Source: Engraulis encrasicolus (lineage: Eukaryota; Chordata; Actinopteri; Clupeiformes; Engraulidae). Taken from it: 64,000 bases of DNA. A program made the translations under genes and the position numbers. Within the stretch, counting starts at the first letter, position 1; the number at the start of each line of letters is the position of its first letter. This document shows positions 54,950-64,000 of this stretch, one piece after another. The DNA is taken from assembly GCF_034702125.1 (NCBI RefSeq), contig NC_085876.1:1-64000 (forward strand), given 5' to 3'. Below the pieces are notes generated by a model. That model did not search any database. It saw nothing but the letters and a program-made list of their open reading frames with translations, and was not told the DNA's origin.

Positions 54950-55135
54950 GTAGAGTAATCATGACATACCATCGTAGAACCATGTTACTACATAAAAATC
55001 ACAGTAATACCATAGTATGCCATAGTACAATTATGGTGGGTTCAGAGTACTTAGAGTAATCATGACATACCATGGTAGAACCATGATAATCATAGGAATA
55101 CCATAATAAACCATGGTCCATTTTCGTAAGGGTTC
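54950..55135. repeat. Minisatellite (CCATGGTAGAACCATG)
   Basis: AGAGTAATCATGACATACCA and AGAACCATG recur at 54950 and 55048, within a patch dense in CCATGG/CCATAG. Confidence 0.75.
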
Positions 55136-55137
55136 CC

Positions 55138-56515
55138 AGGTGAAAAAGTGGTTCAATTTAGTACAATAAAAGCACGACTGAAGTGTACTTAGCATGTTAA
55201 AATTGCACTCATACTTTTTGTGCTAAGAAAAAGAATGTTTACAATATGCTTATTTAAAGTGTACTTAAAATTAGATGTAATTAAGTTGCTCTCAAAGAAA
55301 GAACACTTAGCCAACCATACTTAAAGTGGACTTGGAAGATGTTTGGCTAAAGTGTATTTAGAGGAATATACTAATAGTGTTCTAATAGTGAACTTACTAA
55401 AAGTGTATATTTTAACATATTGCAATGCACTTTTTTAAGTGCACTATTATTATACTTCACCCAAATGTCTTCGAAGTGTGATTTTCTATAGTGCGCTTTA
55501 AAGTAAATCGCTTTAACATATTGGAAGTATACTTTTTCTAAGTGCACCATGATCGTACTTCACCCAAATATATTCAAAGTGTGCTTACACAAAGTGCATC
55601 TACCCATCATGCACCATCATGCATGTCCCATCATGCAATGCAGTGTTTGGAGCTACATTTCTCAAACAGAAAGCCATTTATCTCTAAGGAATATCTTTGG
55701 TTTGCATGGAAATGCTACTCATTGTTATATTTTGCGTTTATTGTGGGGTTTTTTATTTTATTTTAGGTGGAACACAAAAAATTACCATGTTCCCACCATC
55801 ATTACGATGGTCACGTATACGTTCTGGTATATATCGGGTCACACTTCCCATTATCCCATGGTAAGTTAAAAGTTGTTGAACAATCAGAGGATGCTATATC
55901 AACTCAGTGACCTAGTGCAGAACAACAGCAGAAGATTGAGTTGGGGTGAAATGTGTATCTGTAATCTCTGTATCACTGCAATGACGCTATACAAATATGT
56001 CAATAATGTTACCTGTGGATGTGTGCAATGTACAAGCTCTGAGAAACAGCATGGAGTTTAGTATTACATTTATGTTATTTCATGTACTTGGGAGTGTACT
56101 GTAAATGTTCTTCTAGCATATCTGTTAATATATTTACTTATATTTAATACTTAATGATATACTTTTTACAGACTTAAAGTGTTCCAATTCAGTCCAAAGA
56201 AGCATGAAGTTAACATACTTTTATTGAACTTCAAGTAACAATAAAATGTCATAGAAGTGTACTCCAATACACTCTTAATGCCATACGAATGCATGAAAAG
56301 CGTGTTTGGAGCATACTTTCAAAAGTATGCTTGTAGTGCACTTAAAGTTGTCCAAAAGTGGTGCCAATTTAGCAGCCTCAGTGTGCTGCAAGTGTGCTGA
56401 AGTACAGGACTACTCTAGTAGTGCTTCAGCGCACTAATAGTGCAATGAAGCACACTTTAAATCGGCGAAAATAGTACACTTTGTACTAAGTACGGTCAAA
56501 AAAGTACACTTTAAG
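55138..56515. repeat. AT-rich repeat block dense in AAGTGTACTT/AAGTGCACTT
   Basis: AGTGTACTT, AGTACACTT and AAGTGCAC words in both orientations recur more than twenty times over 1.4 kb. Start GTGAAAAAGTGG.TCA and end GACCGT..TTTTTT pairs are only suggestive, so a foldback or decayed MITE is possible. No coding frame. Confidence 0.6.
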
Positions 56516-56523
56516 TACATGAC

Positions 56524-56780
56524 TGGCTGTAGTGGTCAAATTAGAGGTGGGTAAACTATGAATTTTTTGATCAGACAGACCGTGACGCAACGCAACGCGA
56601 CACAGCACAAAGCAACGCAAGGTGTCGCGAATCTGTATTGCTGTCCTGGCCATATTCCATGACGTTATCAGTTAAAGTCATATTAAATCAATGACAGTCA
56701 ACAAATGTGTTTGTAGTTTGTAGTGTGTTTCAACAGTAAAGAAAAGTATGTGTAGAGTAAGAACTATCTACAGTAGATAT

Positions 56781-56879
<99 letters not shown>

Positions 56880-57810
56880 TCTCGCACTACCCAACCTTTT
56901 TTTTTAACCGAGATCTACTTTTGAAGTTGATGGTCGGCCGTGATCTACCAAGTCAAATCTAAGGATGTCAGTATGAAAATTTAAGATCACCATTTATTAA
57001 TCAGCATTATTATGAACAAAATGTTTTTAGTAGGCTACTATGGCCGTATCTTTTCAGTGTGTTTTTAAAGTGTGTTGAACATTTCCTTTACACGCCGCAC
57101 GCGATGTAAACGTAGTTAGCGATGATGCATGCGATTAAAGATTTGGACAAAGATCCTCGCATCTCGCCGCGTCATAACGCATCGTTGCGCACATGTTCTG
57201 TTACTCACCCGATGTTACATGTTTGCACACATGAACCAACGGCAATACCCCCACTGTCACTGCCTAATCCTTTCCCCTCATTCTGTGTTACCCTGGGACT
57301 AATTATCTAACCAATAGGCCTACAGTACCAGCAGCTTGCTACATAGCCTACTGTTGAAAGACAGTAGGCCTATTTTTCCCTTCACATTACACGTCTCGCG
57401 ATCGACTGCCTTGTTATAGGCTATTGTTTTGTATTTAGAAAATATAAGATTGCTATTTTTGTTTTACACGTGCCAATTCAATGGCTGTTTTAAAAAAAAT
57501 CATATATAAGCCATCATATAAATCGTATTTGTGCGGTATTTAGAATGACAATTGACCTTTTATTTGATTTGCTATTCTCATTTCACCTTGAAGCACGAGA
57601 ACGTCTCGTGCTGTAAAATTATTATTGTAAAATTACACTGGTGGCATTGCTAGCTTTCGTGAGAATGACAAGCGGTGGGTGACGAGTGCAATACAAGGAT
57701 AGCATGACTACGCATTAGCTAATGTGAAAGCTCGTTCTGTCATTGCCATAATTCGTCAAGTCAAGCACATTTAACGACTCATGTAAATTGATCTCTGTCA
57801 GTCTTACGGG
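56524..57810. mobile_element. Truncated inverted copy of the inner hAT element
   Basis: Begins GGCTGTAGTGGTCAAATTAG, the reverse complement of the right end of the 26343-29800 element, and follows it backwards to CTGTCAGTCTTAC (57807), equal to the sequence at 26796. The foldback insert and about 1.9 kb around it are absent. The (GT)n at 56782-56877 equals the AC tract at 29433. It breaks off where the possible first exon would begin. Confidence 0.85.
56782..56877. repeat. (GT)n microsatellite
   Basis: 48 uninterrupted GT units. Confidence 0.97.
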
Positions 57811-57941
57811 TACAGGTCTTTTCGTCGAATGGATTCTTGAGAGGGGACCATTCGAACAAAACGTTGCACCATTCGTATAAGGCAGGGGAAATTTCGTCGA
57901 GGACGTTTCGTCTACCGCAAAAGCCTACGAAACGTCCTTAA

Positions 57942-59030
57942 CCCTGTGAAACCTGAACCATGAAAGCAATGAGAGAAAATTCTAATTTTTTGGAATTTGC
58001 TTCAATATTGGTCCCTTATAAGAAATGTAAAAAAAAAAATTCTAAATTTTGTTAAGGTCACTGAGATATTTAATGCATCATATATGATGCATCAGGCTTT
58101 TAATGAATGGAAATGCCAATTTCATGACCATTGAAAAATGACTTTTAATGCATTTACAACTTTTTTTTTATTTAAAAAAGTTGTCAGACAATTTAATTTG
58201 AGGATTATCTTTAAAATATTTAGCGAGATCCTGCCATTTTTTTAAGCCCATCCTTGTTTTAGCAGGACCATATTTTACATTTCCCACAGCCTGGTTGGGT
58301 AATTTTTTAAAATCTATGTAAAAACATAGCTGATCGAATGCTTAACAACCTATTTATGAGTGTAATATAGATCATTATTCATTTTTGATGTGTAATTTGA
58401 ATATATGGGTCCATTACTACAAGTGGACCATTTCTCCATTCACTTCAATGCATTTTTTACGAGATCATAATTTCAACATTTTGCATTACATTTTCAAAAT
58501 TGCAAGTAAAACGTGTTTCTTAAGGCAATATCTTTGTCTTGAAGTAAAACAACTTGTGTGTTTTGTTAAACGATCGTCGTGGTATGCTTTGTAAGTTTCC
58601 CTATGGAGCAAATGCATTGATGGCTGACTTCCTGCTACCGCCGGATGGTGCTTATCTGTTTCATCAGTTTTAGCACGATCTCTCTGCAACACGGTGTAAA
58701 AATATAAACTCTTCCTTGATTAATTGCACAAAGCAAGTGTTCAAATTAAAGGATGTAGAGTTATATTTCGGAAATTTGTACACAAACCTTTTGCAATTTG
58801 TCGATATCTCAGCGTCGGTCAGGGAAACCGCTTCTACTCCATTTTTGCATTTTTCGCCGAGCTGTGATCAACTTGTTGTTGACCGCTGCTCTCTTGTGGC
58901 GGTTTCCGCGTACTGCAGGACATTTGGAAATGACACGCAGGATGCTTTTGAGATGGGATTTTTTTGTGTGTCAGCGTGGAGAGGGCTTTGAATTTGATGC
59001 ATCATAAATGATGCATCCGGCGCGATAGGG
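57942..59030. mobile_element. piggyBac-type MITE (1089 bp), second family
   Basis: TTAA on both sides (57938-57941, 59031-59034). Ends CCCTGTGAAACC and GCGCGATAGGG are short imperfect TIRs. ATGCATCATATATGATGCAT (58073) and ATGCATCATAAATGATGCAT (58998) are subterminal palindromes. No transposase. Confidence 0.75.
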
Positions 59031-59074
59031 TTAAAATTGAACTAAAGATCCTTAGGTTTGAACTAAACGTCCCT

Positions 59075-59868
59075 TCAGCCTGCCTATATTAGAAATGTAA
59101 ATCAGCTTTTTAAACACTCATTTTCACGGGTTTTGTTTATTTAAATATGTAAATCCGCTGTTTATAACGCTCATTTTGGTCAGTTTTGTTTTTTGTTGAT
59201 TTAAACATGTAAATCAGCTGTTTTTTTTACTGTTTTTAGATGTGCTTTATAAATAAAATGTACTTACTTATTTTAACTGGTATGTTATTGTTTTTTTTAC
59301 GTTTATGCCGTTACATTTTTAGACAATTATCTAGGTTACTTTCTACTCCTTACATTTCTGGAACAATATTTGAGAAGCTTTATTTTTCACTTTCATGCCG
59401 TTACTTTACTCCGTTAAATTTTTTTGACAAATATCTGTAGGCCTATGTTACTTTCTACTCCTTACATTTCTGGAACAGTATTTGAGTAGCCCCAGCTGCG
59501 GGCAGAGAGGCGGGACCAAGCACAGCCTTGTCGCTTTGAATCAGCTTGCGTCTAGAAGTCTTGAACACTAAGCACATTTGGTTGTCATGCAGCGAGTTTT
59601 CTGACTTTCCGGTAACTTTTTAGATGAAAGCTTCTAGCTACCGTCTTCTGGGGGTCTGGAATATATCTACGTGTGGAGAGTAGGCCTATAGCTTCACTAT
59701 TCAAATTAAATGCAAAGCACCAGCAACAAGAGAAAGCTGTCTGCCAACACTTTGATGTTTCTGATTCTGAATGACAACAAATAGTTCGCGCATGAGCCAG
59801 AAAAGATACAACAGTGTCGGAAAACATAGCCTACAGAATGCACCCACGTTAAATCCATGCTACAGTTT

Positions 59869-59937
<69 letters not shown>

Positions 59938-60115
59938 CGTCCCTTCAGGCTGCCTATTTTTTTGTTGGAAATCGTCCTCTAATCCCTTCAAGCCTTCAGG
60001 CTGCCTATTTTGTAAATGTTTAAAAATGTAAATCAGCTGTTTTTAACGCTCATTCTAACGTTTTTTTGTTGATTTAAAAATGTAATTCAGCTATTTTTCA
60101 CGCTCATTTTAACTG
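59075..60115. repeat. Short repeats (TGTAAATCAGCTGTTT units) and (GA)n
   Basis: ATGTAAATC.GCTGTTT..AACGCTCATTTT is repeated at about 59095, 59148, 59206, 60025 and 60080. GTCCCTTCAG.CTGCCTAT occurs at 59069 and 59940. A GA microsatellite of about 32 units lies at 59871-59934. No coding frame supported. Confidence 0.7.
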
Positions 60116-60259
60116 TAAAGGCAATAGTCTTGAGCAATTATTTTATTTGTATTAGGCCTCTTTATTAAATAAGCTGGTAGCTACCTATTTTGGCCTCGTT
60201 ATTAAATAAGCTAACTGCCTATTTTGTTTTAGTGTGACCGGAAGGAACCTGATCCGCTG

Positions 60260-61210
60260 CCCGGCAGCTCCCCGCCTTATAGTAGAGCGGCTACAAGGCC
60301 AATTTGGCTTGAATCGTGCAAATTATGATACAAGCATGAAACTTGGCAGGTATGTGCTTAAGATCAATACAATCAAATCTACCCGATTGGCCACTTGAAA
60401 TGGCGGCCATTTTCCAAGATGGCCGCCAAAAAGGGCTCCAGAAATGGATTTATTGCAAAGAATTGACCTAGAAATTTATGATAAAAGCATGAAAATCAAC
60501 ATGTATGTGTTTAAGACATATACGATCAAATCTACCTGATTGGCCACTTGAAATGGCGGCCATTTTCCAAGATGGCTGCCAAAAAAGACCCCAGAAATGG
60601 ATTTATTGCATAGAATTGACCTAGAAAATTATGATACAAGCATGAAATTCAACATGTATGTGCTCAAGACCAATATGATCAAATCTACCTGATTGGCCAC
60701 TTGAAATAGCGGCCATTTTTCAAGATGGCTGCCAAAAAGACACCAGAAATTGATTTATTGCATAGAATTGACCTAGAAAATGATGATACAGGCATGGAAT
60801 TCAGCATGTATGTGCTTAAGATCAATACGATCAAATCTACCAGATTGGCCACTTGAAATGGTGGCCATTTTCCAAGATGGCCGCCAAAAGGACCCCAGAC
60901 ATTGATTTATTGCATAGAATTGACCTAGCAAATTATGATACAAGCATGAAATTCAACATGTATTGCAAATTTACCCAATTACTCACTTGAAATGGCGGCC
61001 ATTTTCTAAGATGGCTGCCAAAAAACTAAAAGACCCTAGAAAATAATTTATTGCACAGAATTGTCCAAGCAATTTATGATGAAACTCGGTTTGTATGCGA
61101 TTAAGACCAATAGGCCTACAATCAAGTCTACTTTATTTACTACTTAAAATGCTGGCCATTTTCCAAGATGGCAGCCAAAAAGACCCTAGAAATTTGCAAA
61201 TGTCATACGT
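60260..61210 (+). repeat. Tandem array, left arm of an inverted pair (about 150-bp units)
   Basis: About six units, each with TTATTGCATAGAATTGACCT, ATTATGATACAAGCATGAAA, CATGTATGTGCTTAAGACCA and GGCCACTTGAAATGGCGGCC. Unit starts (GAATTGACC) at about 60461, 60611, 60763, 60919 and 61049. Same family in reverse at 63020-64000. Confidence 0.9.
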
Positions 61211-63019
61211 GCATATTGCAAATTTGGTGGAAATAATTGTTCACTCTCCTTAAATATGTTAGCATGGATGATGAAGTGATACAGATATTAAAAATATTCT
61301 GCAATGACACATAAGCCACTCACAGTATGACACACAAATAGCATGGTGATGACATGCTAATGCCAGTTCTTAATTTAATATCAATGGAGGCAGTGCCCCC
61401 CACCCCCCCACCCCCCGCACCCCGAAGGTTATGAGATGCTAATAATACGATGACACTGCGGTAATAATATGTCAATAACGGCAATTCGTGGTTCTCTCGA
61501 TATTGCTGTTAAACAAAAGGTACACCAAAAACAAGCATTGTCATGAATTTAGTTTATTTGCTCTTGGACATTAACATGTTTGATTTAGCTATCACATAAT
61601 GGCTTTGGCTTGTCAGCCTGGAACATTCAAAGATAAGAGCCTCCTCCCAGAGGCTGTGGAACATTCTGTGGAACGCAACTTCTCTAGTCACTTGAGCCCT
61701 CTACCCGAGGGTGAGAAGGCTGATCGTGTCAAGACCACCTGGATCCTCGCCTCTCCTAATAGGACGCATTACACGTGACTCCCTTGGGTCGGTCACCCCT
61801 TACTGTGTGTGTCTCATTCGCTCAGCAGGAGCGCGAGTGTCAATTGTGCTGCCTGGAGTGCTGTCCCTGGGTAGGGCGACCATGGTTAGCTAGACCATAC
61901 TTCTCCAATGAAGTATCTCAGGCCCCTGCTCGACCAGGATGCATGATCGAGGGGAAGTGTATCTTTGATGTCCCCCTTGGACTTCAGGAACCATAGTGTG
62001 TGCCCTCAAACGGGTATCTATCGGGGCTGGCTTGGCCAGCTTGCTGTGGTGGTAGTTGCTACTAGGTTCTCCGTCCCCAACGTGGACCTACGGCCCTGAT
62101 AGAGAATGGTCTTTTCTGCCAGCACGGTTGCACCTGCAGATGTTGTGTACTGAACATGCTAGGAATTCCCCCTTGTGCCAAGGCCTGGTTTGCTATCGGG
62201 GAATACCACTTGATATTGGGCGCCTTGCTACACCTCTGTGGGCTCCAACTGCACATCGGTTACACCCAGACGGGTGGTTTCCCTGCCCTGGGTTCCCTCC
62301 ACTGCGTGCTCTCCGTGGTATTGGATGTCCAGACGCTGCCTTTGTGCGCCTGGTGCCTAGCCTCTCTTCTTCGGGTTCGGAACTAAGACCCTGGGCCCTT
62401 GGGCGGCTGTTGCGTCTCGAGCTGCGCGTTGGGTGAGCATGATGCTTATCGCTGCTGATGGACGCTACCTCTTCGCCTTCAACAGCTCTGGGCATCAGCA
62501 GGAGAATGGTCTGTGCCCCGGCCAAGCTTTTGTTTGCGCATTCTAGGTAAAGGCAACTCAATCGGGAGTTTTTCAATACCCATAGTGGGATGTCGAGTGT
62601 TTCGACAGAAAGAGAACTATAGGTTACCGAGGGTAACTCTGGTTCTCTGAGGGAGATGAACGAGACATCTCACTAGATTGCTACACTCACCCACACGCTC
62701 AAAGGTTAGTTGCCTCAGATTGAAGCTCAGAGCCCAGCGCACCTCGGATTTGTCCCCGAGGGGGCAGGATCCCCAGCTGTGCAGCTCATTGGCATGACGG
62801 CAAGATTGAAATCAAGTTTTGGCAAATGGTCGCGGGCGTTCCCTTTAGTGAGATGTCTGGTTCATATGCCTCAGAGAGCCGGGGTTACCCTTGGTAGCCT
62901 ATAGTTATGTGCCTTTTTGCTTGATTGTGTTTCCTTCTATGATGAAATCATTGGAAATTCAAACAGTGAATGTTAACATTGATTTGGGCCACATCTGCTA
63001 GATTAATAGCAATTAATGA
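61211..63019. other. Spacer between inverted arrays; GC-richer, unclassified
   Basis: Contains 1.3 kb of moderately GC-rich sequence (61600-62900) with open but unrecognised frames. At 62625-62900 GTTACCGAGGGTAACTCTGG and TTCTCTGAGGGAGATGAACG are mirrored by GCCTCAGAGAGCCGGGGTTACC. This pattern recalls terminal regions of fish DIRS-like elements, but I see no tyrosine recombinase or reverse transcriptase motif. Confidence 0.45.
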
Positions 63020-64000
63020 AGTTCTAGTGTCTTCTTTGATGGCCATCTTTAAAATGCAAATGAGTGGATTTGATTATAGGCCTATTGCTCTTAAGCACAA
63101 ACACACAAAATGACATACTTGTATCATCATTTTTTTGCTCACCTTTGGGCTAAATTCAGCCTTTTTGTGGCCATATTATAAAATGGCTTCCATTTCAAGT
63201 GGCGAGTCAGGAAGATTTGATTGTATTGTTTTTTTTGCACATTCATGCCAAAATTGATGCTTGTATAATAACTTGCTTGATCAATCCTGTGCAACAAATC
63301 CATTTCTATGGTATTTTTTGGCGGCCATCTTGGAAAATCGCCGTCATTTAAACTGGAAAATTACTTAGAATGTATTGTGTTGGTCTTAAGCACATAACTG
63401 CCAAATTTCTTGGTTGTGCTTGTATCATAATTTCCTTTCTCAATTCTGTGCAACAAATCCATTTTTACATTCTTTCATGGTGGCCATTTTGGAAAATTGC
63501 CACCATTGCAAATGGCAAATCAGACAGATTTGATCGTATTGGTCTTAAGCACATACATGTTGAATTTCATGCTTGTATCATACTTTTGTAGGTCAATTTT
63601 ATGCAATAAATCACTTTCTGGGGTCTTTTTTGGCAGCCATTTTGGAAAATGGCCACCATTTCAAGTGGCCAATCAGGTAGATTTGACCGTATTGGTCTTA
63701 AGCACATACATGTTGAATTTCATGCCTGTATCATCATTTTCTAGGTCAATTCTATGCAATAAATCTATTTCTGGGGTACTTTTTGGCGGCCATCTTAAAA
63801 AATGGCCGCCATTTGAAGTGGCCAATCAGGTAGATTTGATTGTATTGGTCTTGAGCACATATATGTTGAATTTCATACTTGTATCATAATTTACAAGGTC
63901 AATTACATGCAATAAATCAATTTCTGGTGTCTTTTTTGGCGGCCATCTTGGAAAATGGCCGCCATTTCAAGTGGCCAATCAGGTAGATCTGATCATATTG
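63020..64000 (-). repeat. Tandem array, right arm of the inverted pair, continues past the window
   Basis: Units read in reverse: GGCGGCCATCTTGGAAAATG, CACCATTTCAAGTGGCCAAT, TTGGTCTTAAGCACATACAT, CATGCTTGTATCATAATTT. Unit starts at about 63285, 63430, 63585, 63740 and 63890. The outer boundary is beyond base 64000. Open frames across it are repeat artefacts. Confidence 0.9.

Noticed and set aside
62056..62576. Two overlapping 126-127-residue frames on opposite strands
   Set aside because: Open on both strands in GC-richer sequence without recognisable motifs; not enough to call a gene.
63370..63889. Frames with repeated VLVLSTYMLNF segments
   Set aside because: They are direct translations of the 150-bp tandem array.

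Overview
The window looks like teleost fish DNA. It carries fish-type retroelements (an L2 LINE, a Rex1 LINE, a Penelope-like element, LTR elements), many hAT, piggyBac, Harbinger and Tc1 pieces, fish tRNA-derived SINEs, and very dense AC/GT, CT/GA and ATT microsatellites. I cannot name the species from sequence alone.

The only host gene I can support is NT5C1A (cytosolic 5'-nucleotidase IA), on the + strand. Three exons are visible: 36788-36955, 53868-53997 and 54143-54265. Splice sites and phases agree (0, 0, 1, 1), and the peptide follows the family in order. The first two are separated by a 16.9-kb intron packed with mobile elements. The N-terminal exon(s), and the later exon(s) expected to hold the catalytic Asp motif, were not found. 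Intron sequence just before the 36788 exon, with the start of the exon itself, has been copied locally, leaving a decoy acceptor at 36590 and older remnants near 25.5 and 30.5 kb.

Layout. 0-9 kb: a hammerhead-like hairpin, hAT-type elements (1388-3160, 3273-3541, 6829-7166), a related MITE pair, a tRNA-SINE, a tandem duplication carrying AC repeats, and a deleted Tc1 element. 9.2-21.3 kb: a large imperfect inverted repeat; its left arm holds a long L2 ORF (9545-12325, minus) and its spacer holds a hAT MITE (14237-15207) and an apparently complete BED-finger hAT transposon (15990-19169) with a two-exon intact transposase. 25.7-30.4 kb: hAT within hAT within which lies a foldback element. 30.6-36.3 kb: a decayed Penelope-like element with an inverted terminal repeat, interrupted by a TA-site MITE (itself hit by a Harbinger MITE), a 2-kb foldback element and another MITE. 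37-53.9 kb (the NT5C1A intron): piggyBac MITE inside a longer TIR element, minisatellites, a non-autonomous LTR element with tail-to-tail inverted LTRs, and a Rex1 LINE split by a second LTR element. 54.3-64 kb: repeats, an inverted truncated hAT copy, a second piggyBac MITE, and an inverted pair of 150-bp tandem arrays that runs off the window.

The elements do not work together as a system. They form a stratified insertion history within and around one gene. The most notable structures are the tandem-array foldback elements, the hammerhead-like motifs, the possibly young hAT, and the decoy exon start. All family calls rest on motifs and structure read by eye; no search was run.
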